NCBI GenBank assembly: GCA_964645405.1
Contig: CAZYCA010000044.1
Span: 186,001-250,000 of the forward strand
DNA from: JAMWDF01 sp964645405
Lineage (GTDB): Bacteria > Ratteibacteria > UBA8468 > B48-G9 > DSTR01
Direction: 5' to 3'
DNA: 64,000 nucleotides
Each line of letters begins with the position of its first letter. The stretch's first letter is position 1. The position numbers and the translations under genes were made by a program. Positions 25,119 to 34,537 of this stretch are shown here, in pieces. Under the pieces are notes generated by a model, which did not search any database, was not told where the DNA came from, and saw only the letters and a program-made list of their open reading frames with translations.

Positions 25119-25654
25119 TTCTTTCCCTGAACCTTGATGGAGAAGGTAAGTCTTCAGTTTCTACCGGGTTAGGTTTTCTCGACCATATGCTGGAGCTTTT
25201 CTCCAGGTTTTCTGAAATGGATTTGATAGTGGAGGGGAAAGGAGATTTACAGGTAGACCAGCATCATTTAGTAGAAGATACTGGCCTTTGTCTGGGGTTA
25301 GCTCTGAAAGAGGCTCTGGGTACGAGAAAAGGAATTGAAAGGTTTGGTTTTGCCTCTGTGCCCATGGATGAGGTTCTGGTGCAGGTAAGTTTGGATATTT
25401 CCGGCAGACCAGGATTGTTTTTTAAAGTACCGGATATTCGTGGGCGGGAAGGAGCTTTTGAAACTGAGGATGTCCGGGAATTTCTGAAAGGGATGGTCAA
25501 CCAGGCAGATTTAACCCTGCATATTTACCTTCTTTCTGGAGATAACCTTCATCATGTGAATGAGGCTATTTTTAAGGCTCTGGCAGTAGCCTTAAGACAG
25601 GCAGTAAGAAAGACAAGGAAAGGACTGCCCTCTACTAAAGGGAAAATTGATTGA
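25070..25654 (+). CDS. hisB: imidazoleglycerol-phosphate dehydratase
   Basis: HisB (dehydratase only, 194 aa, no phosphatase domain) converts imidazoleglycerol phosphate to imidazole acetol phosphate. The metal-binding motifs are GFLDHMLELFSRF, DQHHLVEDTGLCLG and HHVNEAIFKALAVALR. The start is GTG with SD AGGAGG, inside the 3' end of hisD. It overlaps the following Xer gene by 4 nt. Confidence 0.96.
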   Translation: MGRKAKIHRKTKETEIVLSLNLDGEGKSSVSTGLGFLDHMLELFSRFSEMDLIVEGKGDLQVDQHHLVEDTGLCLGLALKEALGTRKGIERFGFASVPMDEVLVQVSLDISGRPGLFFKVPDIRGREGAFETEDVREFLKGMVNQADLTLHIYLLSGDNLHHVNEAIFKALAVALRQAVRKTRKGLPSTKGKID

Positions 25655-26535
25655 AAAACAACTGGCTCTCCTGGAGAAGCTATCTGAAGAAGTTTTTGGA
25701 TTATCTTGCCTGCCAGAGAAATTGCTCTGTCCATACCATTTTTTCTTACCGGGGTGATTTAGAGCAGTTTTTGCTTTATCTGAGAATGAAAGGAGTAAAA
25801 ACTGTTGACTATCAGCTGCTCCGGGAATATCTGGTCTGGCTGAAGGACAAAGGTTATACCAACCGGAGTACCAGCCGCAAGGTAGCCAGCTTGCGTTCTT
25901 TTTTCGCTTTCCTTGTCCGCAGGAAACTGCTGAAGACAAATCCTTCTCTTCTTCTGAGGTCTCCCAAGGTTTCTCCTTCCCTGCCCAATTTTCTCACTGT
26001 GGAGGAAATGTTTCGTCTTTTAGAAACACCCAGGACGGATACCTTTCTGGGCTTAAGGGATAAGGCTATTTTAGAGGTTCTTTATTCCACCGGGATCCGG
26101 GTGGGCGAGCTGGTAAAATTGACCGAGAGAAGCCTCAATCTGGTAGAAGAAACCATCAAGGTTAAAGGAAAAGGTAACAGGGAAAGGATAGTCCCCCTTG
26201 GCGAACCAGCCATCAAAGCCCTCACGGAATATTTGAATCGTCGTCCGGTAAGAAATCAGGCACTTTTTGTCAACCGTTTCGGTAGACCTCTTTCCGCTCG
26301 CAGTGTGGAAAGGTTGATACAGAAATACAGTCGCCTGGCAGGAATAACAAAACCGGTTACCCCTCATACCTTCCGCCACAGTTTTGCCACTCATCTTCTG
26401 GACCGGGGGGCTGATCTGCGCAGTGTTCAGGAACTCCTGGGACACGAAAATATTACCACAACACAAATTTACACACATCTGACAGTGGAAAAACTTCGTT
26501 GTCTCTATGAGAAAGCCCATCCCCGGGCAAGGTGA
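25651..26535 (+). CDS. tyrosine recombinase XerC/XerD type
   Basis: This site-specific recombinase probably resolves chromosome dimers at dif. It is 294 aa, standard Xer length. The N-terminal SAM-like core-binding domain spans residues 5-90. The catalytic domain has Arg in STGIRVGELVKL, Lys in KGKGNRERIVPL, HTFRHSFATHLLDRG with His and Arg, and GHENITTTQIYTH with His and the nucleophilic Tyr. It starts at TTG, overlapping hisB. No phage genes surround it, so it is a housekeeping Xer; C or D cannot be told apart here. Confidence 0.94.
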   Translation: MKNNWLSWRSYLKKFLDYLACQRNCSVHTIFSYRGDLEQFLLYLRMKGVKTVDYQLLREYLVWLKDKGYTNRSTSRKVASLRSFFAFLVRRKLLKTNPSLLLRSPKVSPSLPNFLTVEEMFRLLETPRTDTFLGLRDKAILEVLYSTGIRVGELVKLTERSLNLVEETIKVKGKGNRERIVPLGEPAIKALTEYLNRRPVRNQALFVNRFGRPLSARSVERLIQKYSRLAGITKPVTPHTFRHSFATHLLDRGADLRSVQELLGHENITTTQIYTHLTVEKLRCLYEKAHPRAR

Positions 26536-26540
26536 GTAAA

Positions 26541-27803
26541 TCAGTGCTGGAGGTTTAACCGGTAAAGGGAGGAGGGATTTTCCAGAAACCATTTTCTGGC
26601 AATTTTCAGAGCATCTTTTTCTTTCATCCTGCCGCTGTAAACTCGTCGGGCTAAAACAGCAGAGATATTTTCTCTGGCCATCACCAGGTGGCCATAAACT
26701 TTCTCCACCGGGTCCCGGTAATCGCCTCCGAAAGCCAGAATCTTGTTGGTAGGTAAAAGATCCAGTGCTTCCTCCAGTGCTTCCCGGGCAAACTTCTGGG
26801 AGATGATATGTGTCCAGCAGAAATTCAGCCAGACATTGGAAAATCCTTTGCCCAGCATCAGCGTTTCTCTCACCCAGGGATATCCACAGTGGTAAATATC
26901 AAAACAGGTACCAGGATTTCGCTGGAGAAGAGGGATAAGGTGTAGAGGGTCCAGACTTCTGAAATCTCCCCAGTAGCCTGTGTGGACAGCCACCACCAGA
27001 TTTTTCTCCGTAGCAAAACGAATCATCTCTTCGGTAACATAATCCCGCAGAACGTGGCTTAAAGGGTAGGTGGGCCAGGTTTTTCTCCGGGGCAGTGGAC
27101 TACCTTTGACAGATATAATTTTCCGAAAAAAAGTTATAGCCTGCCTGCGGTCTGGATGACCGAAAGGCTGGCAGATGAGTTTTAAACCAACCGCTCCCTG
27201 TTTTTTCACCCTAAAGACATATTCATAGCAAGCCTTCAGGTAATCATCAAGAGTTTTTATCTTTTCTTCCGGTGCAAAGGGTGGATGTAAGAGAGATTCT
27301 GCTGTTTCCAGAGGGTAACTCATGGGCATCACTGGCTTTAAAAGTGGACTTTCCGTTTCTGTGCTGCCACACTGGGTCAAAACGGCCCTGATATGACAGG
27401 TTTTTCTTAATACCAGATCATAAATTCCTGGTTTGTTCATCGTTTGCATTCTTTGGGTAATCTGCTGGTAGTTGTTTCCGTGTATGTCATCTGCTTGATA
27501 AAATTTTTTTGCGGCCAGTAAAGCAGCCCGGGAGTAACAGGTCCAGCGAATTTTTTCCCAGTAAGGGGCAAATATCCGCCAGCGTCTGTCCAGCGGAATT
27601 TCCGGGTTGGTGAGATTTTTTATTTGTTCTTGCGGCATACCGGCTCTTGCTAAGTCTCCCTGGGTATAATGAGAAAACAGAGTGAAAACATCAACTTTTT
27701 TGGAAAGACGTACACTTTCCGGTGGTAAATGTTCATGGCAATCAATAATTTCCAGGTTTTCCAGATATTTCCTGATACGGCTGGCAATCCTGGCTAAAGA
27801 CAT
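26541..27803 (-). CDS. amidohydrolase-superfamily TIM-barrel protein (uronate isomerase-like)
   Basis: A 420-aa cytoplasmic protein. IIDCHEHLPPE carries the metal-binding HxH-type start, VAVHTGYWGDF and YHCGYPW supply later histidines, and FGGDYRDPVEKVYGHL holds the conserved Asp near the end. The overall layout suits amidohydrolase-2 and uronate isomerase relatives. It is the last gene of a three-gene run with a DUF4380 protein and an alpha/beta hydrolase. In a region of glycoside-hydrolase-like genes, sugar-acid metabolism is a reasonable guess. The substrate is not known. Confidence 0.8.
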   Translation of the reverse strand: MSLARIASRIRKYLENLEIIDCHEHLPPESVRLSKKVDVFTLFSHYTQGDLARAGMPQEQIKNLTNPEIPLDRRWRIFAPYWEKIRWTCYSRAALLAAKKFYQADDIHGNNYQQITQRMQTMNKPGIYDLVLRKTCHIRAVLTQCGSTETESPLLKPVMPMSYPLETAESLLHPPFAPEEKIKTLDDYLKACYEYVFRVKKQGAVGLKLICQPFGHPDRRQAITFFRKIISVKGSPLPRRKTWPTYPLSHVLRDYVTEEMIRFATEKNLVVAVHTGYWGDFRSLDPLHLIPLLQRNPGTCFDIYHCGYPWVRETLMLGKGFSNVWLNFCWTHIISQKFAREALEEALDLLPTNKILAFGGDYRDPVEKVYGHLVMARENISAVLARRVYSGRMKEKDALKIARKWFLENPSSLYRLNLQH

Positions 27804-28690
27804 ATTTTCTTCCCCAGTTCTTCTGCTAACTTCTGCGGCTGGTTTTTCTTTCCTTTAAGGAAGAAGACCTGCCAGGTTTCCACATGGGTAATGCTCTGGC
27901 CCGGGTCAACTTGTTTCAATGGTCCTACTGTTTCCAGTTCCAGAAACTGGTTATTGGTGTAAACTTCCACAGTGCAGCCATAATCCGGGTAACATAAATT
28001 TTCCTGTGTGAACGTTTTTACAAAGGCTATGTCTTCCACCCAGTAAGCAGCCCAGTTAGGCCTGGCAGCAACACCAATTTTCACAGGAGAACTGGCTTTC
28101 GCTTCCTGTCTGAGGAAGAGGAAATTTTTTGTAAAAAGAAATCTGAAATCGTCCAGGTCTGTATAAGGCCAGAGGGAAAGATGCCTGTCTGGCAAAAGTC
28201 CTGTGGTATCCACGCGGGAAGGTTTGTGGGGAATGATGGCCATACCTTGCGGTCTCATTACCGAAAGAGCCCAGGCTGCCAGGGTTATAGGCCAGCGTCC
28301 TGTGTTGGTAATGACATGGGACACCTTTAGCATTTGTTTTTCATGCAAGGTTATCCGGATAGTTTTTTGAATGGAATTGGCTACTTCCGGCTGACCGCTG
28401 ACAGTAATGGTTTTTCCTTGAAACGAGATATTCACCGGTACATTATCCAGAGAATAAGAACGGGGCATAGCTTCCGGTGAACTCCACAACCTGTGTCCGC
28501 CATAGATGTGCCAGAATCCTTCCGGTGTTTGCACACCAGTTTGGGGTAGAACAGCAAAGAGATTAAAGTCAGGTTTACAAATATGAGAGAGCCAGAGAAT
28601 TCTGGGCCCAATTTCGCAGCCTATTCCTACCACAAACGGTCCCAGGGAAAAACTTTTCACCTTTATTCCATTTAGATTAATTTCTTTCAT
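27794..28690 (-). CDS. DUF4380-type protein, sugar-mutarotase-like fold
   Basis: A 298-aa protein without signal peptide. The block YGGHRLWSSPEAMPRSYSLD is the recognisable DUF4380 feature, and the rest is beta-rich as in galactose-mutarotase-like sandwiches (TWQVFFLKG at the end). It overlaps the amidohydrolase gene by 10 nt and the upstream hydrolase gene by 14 nt. A carbohydrate-binding or epimerising role fits the fold and context but is unproven. Confidence 0.72.
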   Translation of the reverse strand: MKEINLNGIKVKSFSLGPFVVGIGCEIGPRILWLSHICKPDFNLFAVLPQTGVQTPEGFWHIYGGHRLWSSPEAMPRSYSLDNVPVNISFQGKTITVSGQPEVANSIQKTIRITLHEKQMLKVSHVITNTGRWPITLAAWALSVMRPQGMAIIPHKPSRVDTTGLLPDRHLSLWPYTDLDDFRFLFTKNFLFLRQEAKASSPVKIGVAARPNWAAYWVEDIAFVKTFTQENLCYPDYGCTVEVYTNNQFLELETVGPLKQVDPGQSITHVETWQVFFLKGKKNQPQKLAEELGKKICL

Positions 28691-29576
28691 TTTTTCTCTC
28701 CGTGTTAGCAGTTTCCTCCTTAAAGAAAAGTTTTATTTTCCTCCTGAAGAAAGGTAGAAACCAGGGTAACATCAGGTGAGTGCCGGGATACCAGAAACAG
28801 GGTGGATTTTTTAGTCGTTTTCTCAGTTTCAGGGCACTGGTAAAAGGTACCACCAAATCAAACAGTCCATTAATCATCATTATTTTTCTCTCCGCAATAG
28901 CTGGAGCCAGTGTTAAAGGGTCATAGAGAAAACAGTATCGGGGCAGGAGAGAAATCTGGGAGTAGAGGGAGTTTCTGAGAATAAAATGATAGGTACGGTG
29001 CATCTGGCGGCATGCTTTCCTGGGACAATCTTTCTGGAGGGCAAACCGCAACAATCCTTTCCAGGTAAGATTCTCACAATCACCACCACTGACAAGAAGC
29101 AGGATTTTCTTCACCCGTTTATCCAGGCAGGAGCTGATGATGGCCGGGAAACCGCCAGCGCTGACAGCCACCAGGTAGAAATCCGGATTTTCCCTTTGCG
29201 TAAACTTTTGCCAGAAGTCCATACCCGCCAGCAGAACCGCTACCTCCTGTTTAATCTGAAAGAAAAACTCGGTATCTGTCCTGGGAAAAGGAAGGCAAAA
29301 ATGGCATAAAGCCAGTCCGTATCCTTCCTGGAGAAGGAAGGAAAATTTTTCCTTTAGCAGTTTCCTGTTTTTTTCAGTAGCTCCAGCCCCGGGCAAGAGA
29401 AAGATAACCGGCTTTTCTATTTCCTGGAAGAGAAACGTAACCAGTAATTGGTTCTCGTTTCCGCTTTCCACCTTTATCAGGCCGTTTCTCTTTTCTTCTG
29501 TTAACAGTTGTAAGACAGTTTTCCCGGCAAAGACCTTAGCCAGACTGATTAATTCTTCGCTTCTGACAGTAACCAT
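28677..29576 (-). CDS. alpha/beta hydrolase, esterase-like
   Basis: A 299-aa protein with the nucleophile elbow VAVSAGGFPAII. A candidate acid lies in INGLFDLVVPF and a candidate histidine in YPGTHLMLPW, completing an alpha/beta hydrolase triad. PVIFLLPGAGATEKN is the oxyanion-side strand. It might deacetylate sugars or act as a peptidase-like esterase; the sequence does not decide. I start it at ATG 29576; an ATG at 29618 would lie over the promoter. The -10 box ends 10 nt before the chosen ATG, giving a leader of only a few bases. Confidence 0.75.
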   Translation of the reverse strand: MVTVRSEELISLAKVFAGKTVLQLLTEEKRNGLIKVESGNENQLLVTFLFQEIEKPVIFLLPGAGATEKNRKLLKEKFSFLLQEGYGLALCHFCLPFPRTDTEFFFQIKQEVAVLLAGMDFWQKFTQRENPDFYLVAVSAGGFPAIISSCLDKRVKKILLLVSGGDCENLTWKGLLRFALQKDCPRKACRQMHRTYHFILRNSLYSQISLLPRYCFLYDPLTLAPAIAERKIMMINGLFDLVVPFTSALKLRKRLKNPPCFWYPGTHLMLPWFLPFFRRKIKLFFKEETANTERKNERN

Positions 29577-29586
29577 ATGTAAACGA

Positions 29587-29615
29587 ATTTTAGCACAGGT
29601 TAACTCCGGCCACAA
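29587..29615 (-). promoter_or_regulatory. promoter of the hydrolase-DUF4380-amidohydrolase run
   Basis: -35 TTGTGG (29610-29615), 17-bp spacer and extended -10 (TGC then TAAAAT, 29587-29592) on the minus strand. The ATG is 10 nt past the -10 box, and no SD is present. Confidence 0.55.
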
Positions 29616-29686
29616 CATCCCGAAAAGAATTTTTTATTCTGTCAGAAAACAGGTAAAATATTGCAAAACTAATGAAGGAGACAAAC

Positions 29687-32488
29687 ATGGACAAAAAAAC
29701 ATTGTTGCTATTGCTTCTTTTTTTACTCCGTAGCATGATTTCCTGGTCTCAGCCGGTGAGAAATATTCTCTGGGATGGGGGTCTGGAAACAGGATACGGC
29801 AATTCTTACTGGGGTACCATCAGGGGTAATTATGGTCCTAACTGGCGCTCAGCCTGGTCCAATGGAATGGTAAAACTCAGACAAACAGTAGCCAGCCGTT
29901 GTTACTGGCTGGCAGAGGGTACGTATTCCCTTTGTGTCTGGGTAAAGAGGGTACCTGGTTGGGAAAAAGAGCCAATGGGTGTCATTCTTTTACTCACCAA
30001 TCTCAATTATTATGGCGACAGGGAAAAGAACGAGTATAGGAAGAAATTTTCTGTCCCGGAAGGAGAGGGGGTTTTCCGTTTAGGCTGGAGTTTCACCATT
30101 AAGGGTGCGGTCAGGCCAATTTTCCATGTGGAGATAGCACCTTTAACCAGCAGGGAAGGAGAAGGATTGTTACTTGATGCGGTGAGTCTTACCCCGGGAC
30201 CTGAACTACCAGAAAAGATGGTGCCGGCAGCGGATGTGGAAGCTGGTTTTTTTATCCCGGAAGAAACCGGGATTTACAACGATGGAGAGGAAAGAATTGT
30301 CCAGTTGCTGGTGTCTAACCATGGACCCCAGAGAAAGGCAAAAGTACACTGGGAAATCTACAACTATCTGGAGGAGTTAGTCAGAAAGGGAACGATAGAA
30401 GAAGACCTTCCTGCTTTCACTACAATAAAAAGAAACTTAGCTGTTGGTGACCTTCCCTGGAATGGTTACCGGCTGGCTTGCGAGGTTGAAGGTCAACCAG
30501 TATTAGGAGATGGTCTTGTTGCCTTCTTGCCGAAAATTAATCAGGATTCTTTCCCTCTCTATGGTGGGGATGCCGCTATCAATTCTTATGCTGGTGATTT
30601 TACCGGTCGTTTCCTGAAAAAACTGGGTATGAAAAATGCGACCACCCTTTCCTGTGGGGGTGGGATTGGCAGGTGGGCACTGGTTAATCCGGAAGAGGGG
30701 AAATACATCTGGAACGATGAGCTGGTGGAAAGTGCGAGGAAAGAGGGACTGGATGTTATTGGTTTCCTTGGCTTGAAGTATCCACCTGCCTGGGTGAAGG
30801 AGAAATATATGAAGGGCTCCACCATTACCGAGGAAAATGGTTTCACTGGGGCCTTCTGCAGATATGTGGAAGCCTTTGTCAGTCACTACCGGGATAAAAT
30901 TCCTGTAATCCATTTTGAGGATGAGATACATGGTGTCTATCCCCTGGAGCAGGTAGCGAGAATCTATAAGGCCGCTATGGATACGGTGAGGAAGGTAGCC
31001 GGAGAGTATAATCTTAAAATTACCGCAGGAATTAATGCTACCAGACCTGAATGGTGGGCAAATTTTATAGAACTGGTAAAACCGGAATACATTGATTTTG
31101 TGAGCCAGAATACTAATCTGAGACCAAACTGGACACTCCAGACCCTGAATATCTTGAAAGAAAAAAATTGTTACCCGGAATATTTCTACACCTTAGGCGT
31201 TGGTCAGAAAAGTGTCCTGAGAAAAACCTCCTTGATTCTTGATAGAGCAGGTAGCGGTACACCGGGTGGTCTTTTTGCCTGGCAGTTGATGATGGCAGCC
31301 TGGTTAAGCCGACCCTATGGAACTGAAGAAGTCAGACATGGGCCTTTAATTCGTTTTGGCTACTATGACCTGAGAACACTGGGACAGGCTGTTTACATTC
31401 CCCAGGCAGGAAAGACTGGTCTGGAGTATGATAACTCTCCTACTCTTGGACTTCAGGCTATGGCGATGCAGAAGTACTGGCTTTCAGGAAAACGACCGGT
31501 CAGGGAGATTGACAAACCCGGGACTCTTAAAGGATACCAGACAGAATGCGAGAATCTTTTCCTTTATCCTTTCCGGGATGAAAAGAAAGCAGTTATTATA
31601 CTGACAACTTCTGAAGCTGTGGACCTTAACTCCAGAGATTTTGATTGCCGGTGGAAACTTTCCGGTGTTGATTTTCGATGTTATCCAGCATATGACATTT
31701 ATGGTCAACTTCTCCCGGTGGATACTGACGGGCAAGTCCTGGTGAAACAACTACCGGTTGTTTTCAAAGATATACCGACGCAGGAATTAAACCAGGCAAT
31801 AAGTTGCCTGCGGTATCTGAAGGCCGAAAGACAGAAATCACCGGAATCAATTTCTCTGAAAAGCGGGGAGTATTTTATTTCTATCAATCCTGAACAGCAA
31901 GGTTTTCTCTGTCTCATCCACCGGAAGAATAATCAGGAGATTTGTCTGATTGACGGGGTTTTCGGTTATCCAGCTTTACCCAGGCCAGAAGTAGAAACCA
32001 GTGAAACCAGAACCGCTGCTTCGGCGAGACTGAACTTTGGTCCCTTAATGCAGTTAGGGATAAGAATTTCCCCGGAAGGAGTTATTCTTCAATGGAGCCA
32101 TAGCAATAATGAAACAAAGTCAGTACAGCAAAGAGTGAGTTTCCGTCTCAGCCATGCAGGTGCTGGTCGGGAGATTACTGTCCAGAATGGCGATAAAATA
32201 ATTGCCGGTAAACTCAGAGAAGATTATGGAGAACTTGTTTCCTTACCTGCACCACCGCCAGCGGCAATACCAGAGTTTGCCTGCCGTGTAAGCATCAAGG
32301 GTTTTGCCACCTTTGACCTTTCCGGGGCTACGGGACAGGGTGGTTTTTCTCCTTTAACTGGTTTTCAATGGAAAACAAGGGATGGGGAAGCTTTTTTGGA
32401 AGCAGCCTATACTATTGCCCCTTATGCTGGCGGTGGTTCCAGAGGGGTGCAGACTATTCATTTGGAGATAAAAGTAACTACCCCGTGA
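29687..32488 (+). CDS. large secreted glycoside-hydrolase-like protein (clan GH-A-type barrel)
   Basis: A 933-aa secreted protein. I start it at ATG 29687, which has SD AAGGAG and gives a clean signal peptide (KKTLLLLLLFLLRSMISWSQ). Residues about 20-190 look like a jelly-roll carbohydrate-binding module (NILWDGGLETGYGNSYWG). A beta-sandwich linker follows. From about 290 to 600 there is a (beta/alpha)8-like region with ALVNPEEGKYIWNDELVE and HFEDEIHG near residue 410, a plausible site for the acid/base Glu. C-terminal beta-rich domains follow. No exact GH family can be assigned. It diverges from the hydrolase run. Confidence 0.72.
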   Translation: MDKKTLLLLLLFLLRSMISWSQPVRNILWDGGLETGYGNSYWGTIRGNYGPNWRSAWSNGMVKLRQTVASRCYWLAEGTYSLCVWVKRVPGWEKEPMGVILLLTNLNYYGDREKNEYRKKFSVPEGEGVFRLGWSFTIKGAVRPIFHVEIAPLTSREGEGLLLDAVSLTPGPELPEKMVPAADVEAGFFIPEETGIYNDGEERIVQLLVSNHGPQRKAKVHWEIYNYLEELVRKGTIEEDLPAFTTIKRNLAVGDLPWNGYRLACEVEGQPVLGDGLVAFLPKINQDSFPLYGGDAAINSYAGDFTGRFLKKLGMKNATTLSCGGGIGRWALVNPEEGKYIWNDELVESARKEGLDVIGFLGLKYPPAWVKEKYMKGSTITEENGFTGAFCRYVEAFVSHYRDKIPVIHFEDEIHGVYPLEQVARIYKAAMDTVRKVAGEYNLKITAGINATRPEWWANFIELVKPEYIDFVSQNTNLRPNWTLQTLNILKEKNCYPEYFYTLGVGQKSVLRKTSLILDRAGSGTPGGLFAWQLMMAAWLSRPYGTEEVRHGPLIRFGYYDLRTLGQAVYIPQAGKTGLEYDNSPTLGLQAMAMQKYWLSGKRPVREIDKPGTLKGYQTECENLFLYPFRDEKKAVIILTTSEAVDLNSRDFDCRWKLSGVDFRCYPAYDIYGQLLPVDTDGQVLVKQLPVVFKDIPTQELNQAISCLRYLKAERQKSPESISLKSGEYFISINPEQQGFLCLIHRKNNQEICLIDGVFGYPALPRPEVETSETRTAASARLNFGPLMQLGIRISPEGVILQWSHSNNETKSVQQRVSFRLSHAGAGREITVQNGDKIIAGKLREDYGELVSLPAPPPAAIPEFACRVSIKGFATFDLSGATGQGGFSPLTGFQWKTRDGEAFLEAAYTIAPYAGGGSRGVQTIHLEIKVTTP

Positions 32489-32492
32489 ATTT

Positions 32493-32878
32493 TTACTGGC
32501 TGATAAATATTTCTGTAAGAGGAATAGGTCTACCGATGTAGAATCCCTCAGGGTGGTCGATTATGCCAGAGACATAAACTCAGAAGATAGCAGGATGTTG
32601 TTGTTTCCATCTTTCATTCTTAAGAGGATTTCATACTGCCAGATATGTCCGGTACGGAGATCGCAGATAGGTTGATCCAGAAGAGTAAACTTATTATTTT
32701 CCAGGGTTTCACGCAATCTGGGTACTTCAGCAAAACGGCTTTGAGATTGTCTGGTCCATTCAGTGGATTTGTCGTAGAGACAGAAACGGTTTCTTCCCTG
32801 TTCTTTTGCCCGGTACATGGCGATATCAGCAGCAGAGAGGATCGTACACTGCTGTCTATTTCCTGTGCCTTCCTGCAC
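32493..32878 (-). pseudogene. remnant of a GGDEF-EAL cyclic-di-GMP gene
   Basis: The reading frame gives AADIAMYRAKEQGRNRF, the end of a GGDEF domain. It continues as RLRETLENNKFTLLDQPICD and YEILLR, the start of an EAL domain, then stops after EFMSLA (stop near 32561). In another frame the next bases encode HPEGFYIGRPIPLTEIF, which matches the very end of EAL domains. The catalytic middle of EAL and the whole front of GGDEF are missing. This is a decayed gene with an internal deletion and frameshift, between two secreted-protein genes. Confidence 0.8.
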
Positions 32879-32982
32879 ATTTGCCCACCTTTTTCTTTTC
32901 CCAGGAGGTGTAAAAATAATAGATTTTTTAATGAGGCAACGACCACTTTTTGAGCAGAAAATAAATGAGGCAATTGGTGATC

Positions 32983-33011
32983 TTGACAGAAGTGAAGAAA
33001 AAGGTTAAAAT
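32983..33011 (+). promoter_or_regulatory. promoter of the pseudopilin gene
   Basis: Perfect -35 TTGACA (32983-32988), 17-bp spacer, -10 TAAAAT (33006-33011). Leader about 13 nt with a G-rich SD (AAGGGGGG) before ATG 33031. Confidence 0.75.
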
Positions 33012-33030
33012 AAAAGCAAAAAGGGGGGAT

Positions 33031-33699
33031 ATGCAGGCGAAAAATGGTTTTACGCTGATTGAATTATTGGTCGTGGTAGCCATTATTGCGATTTTGGCAG
33101 CATTGCTTTTACCAGCCTTAAGTAAAGCCAGGGCAAAAGCCAGGCAGGCAGCCTGCGTGAACAACCTTAAACAGATAGGACTTTGTGTTTTGCTTTACGC
33201 TCAGGACTGGAATGACTGGTTACCCCTGGGTGGGTTGAATGCTCCTGGTGGCTTCAGGGATTTGATGAATCTTGGTTATATGAATCCGAAACTTTTTGCC
33301 TGTCCTGCTGATACCACCAGGACACCAGGAGGTCTCTGGGGAAGTGGAACGGAAAAACATTACTATAAATACTCGTGGGATAAAGAACCCTACCCCAGCT
33401 ACATCTGGAATCCACAAACTGGCTGTTTTCAAAACGATGCCTGGGTGTGGAATACCAGACCGAGAAAGGTAGGCAAACTGGTCTGGTCACACAGGGATAT
33501 GCTGTGCGGGGATGGAGAGATGCACCGGAGCAGCAATGCTTACTACCACAAGGCTGATTGGGACTATAACTGGCTGCCGTGGGAATTTGAGAGGCATGGT
33601 GGTGGCTTAAATTTTCTTTTTGCTGATAGCCATGTGGAGTGGTTTACTTACCAGCAGTTCGGGTCCATCAGACTCGACTGGGGAAGGCGCGATTTTTAA
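33031..33699 (+). CDS. type IV pseudopilin-like protein with H-X9-D motif
   Basis: A 222-aa secreted or pilus-associated protein. The prepilin leader QAKNGFTLIELLVVVAIIAI has the G|FTLIE peptidase site, followed by the usual ALLLPALSKARAKARQAACV helix. The C-terminal region carries RHGGGLNFLFADSHVEW, the H-X9-DG motif in an H-X9-DS form. Such proteins are amplified in Planctomycetes, Lentisphaerae and related phyla, with unknown function. An in-frame ATG at 32965 is upstream of the promoter and is rejected. Confidence 0.9.
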   Translation: MQAKNGFTLIELLVVVAIIAILAALLLPALSKARAKARQAACVNNLKQIGLCVLLYAQDWNDWLPLGGLNAPGGFRDLMNLGYMNPKLFACPADTTRTPGGLWGSGTEKHYYKYSWDKEPYPSYIWNPQTGCFQNDAWVWNTRPRKVGKLVWSHRDMLCGDGEMHRSSNAYYHKADWDYNWLPWEFERHGGGLNFLFADSHVEWFTYQQFGSIRLDWGRRDF

Positions 33700-33765
33700 A
33701 AACGGAGGGATGTAAAATAAAATAATAGGCAGGTAAAATTCTTGCCTTTACCACGGAGAGAAAAG

Positions 33766-34536
33766 ATGTCCAAGAAAACTGGCTGGTTTTTATTGATGCT
33801 TTTTTTATCCTTGTCCGCAGCAGTAGCAGCCCAGGAAAAAAGTAATCTAAACCAGGTAAGGAAAACACTTCTGGCGGACAAATCCCTGCTTTTCTTTGTC
33901 CCTTTTGATTTTTCTGTGGATGCAGAAACAGCTTACCATCACAAAGACGGACAATTGTTCGGGGAGGGCCAGTATGTCAGGGGTGTGGTGGGGAACTGTC
34001 TGCACTTACCGGCTGAAGGTAAAGGTAGTGTCTTATACAAGATGAGCGACAATATTGATTTAGAAAAAGGAACTTTAATGTTCTGGTTTAAGCCAGGCTG
34101 GTGGGGTGATGACCAGACAGGTAAGTACACGCTTTTATGGGTTTCTATGAAAGACGCAAGTAAGTACTTTGCTTTCCATCGTTCTTTTTCTGCTAAATCT
34201 CCTACGATACTTTACATCTCTCGCTCCTGGCAGGGTGGCGCCAATCTGCATATGGACGAATACTTCAAAAAAGATACCTGGATACATTTAGCTGCCACCT
34301 GGGATGCTGCAGCCAACAAATTCCTCTTTTACATCAATGGACAGCTCAAGACTACTGGAAGCTGGGCTCCTGTTGAAAAAGACCCTTCCCTGGAACCAAA
34401 CCGGATGAGTTTAGGCCGCTACTATTCTGCTGATACACCTATCAACTCTGCCTATGATGAGTTTTATGTTTTTAAAAGAGTTTTAACTCCGGAAGAGATT
34501 ACCTCATATTACAAAGAGACCAGGCCTGCAGAATGA
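33766..34536 (+). CDS. secreted LamG/concanavalin-type lectin domain protein
   Basis: A 256-aa protein from ATG 33766 (SD CGGAGAG), with signal peptide SKKTGWFLLMLFLSLSAAVA. Residues about 45-245 form one LamG-like jelly roll: GTLMFWFKPGWWGDD, DTWIHLAATWDAAANKFLFY and DEFYVFKRVLTPEEI are the typical strands. It probably binds glycans. It ends 1 nt before the next gene, a GH42-like protein, suggesting coupled expression and a shared substrate. Confidence 0.85.
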   Translation: MSKKTGWFLLMLFLSLSAAVAAQEKSNLNQVRKTLLADKSLLFFVPFDFSVDAETAYHHKDGQLFGEGQYVRGVVGNCLHLPAEGKGSVLYKMSDNIDLEKGTLMFWFKPGWWGDDQTGKYTLLWVSMKDASKYFAFHRSFSAKSPTILYISRSWQGGANLHMDEYFKKDTWIHLAATWDAAANKFLFYINGQLKTTGSWAPVEKDPSLEPNRMSLGRYYSADTPINSAYDEFYVFKRVLTPEEITSYYKETRPAE

Positions 34537-34537
34537 A

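Noticed and set aside
25651..26535. Xer recombinase as a sign of a mobile element
   Set aside because: Its length and motifs are those of housekeeping XerC/D, it is coupled to hisB, and there are no attachment repeats, tRNA target or phage genes.
27106..27125. TTGACA followed closely by TATAAT
   Set aside because: The two hexamers are only 2 bp apart and lie inside the amidohydrolase gene, so they cannot form a promoter.
30503..30931. 142-codon minus-strand frame inside the secreted glycoside-hydrolase-like gene
   Set aside because: Antisense shadow of a real coding region; low-complexity start and no coherent domain.
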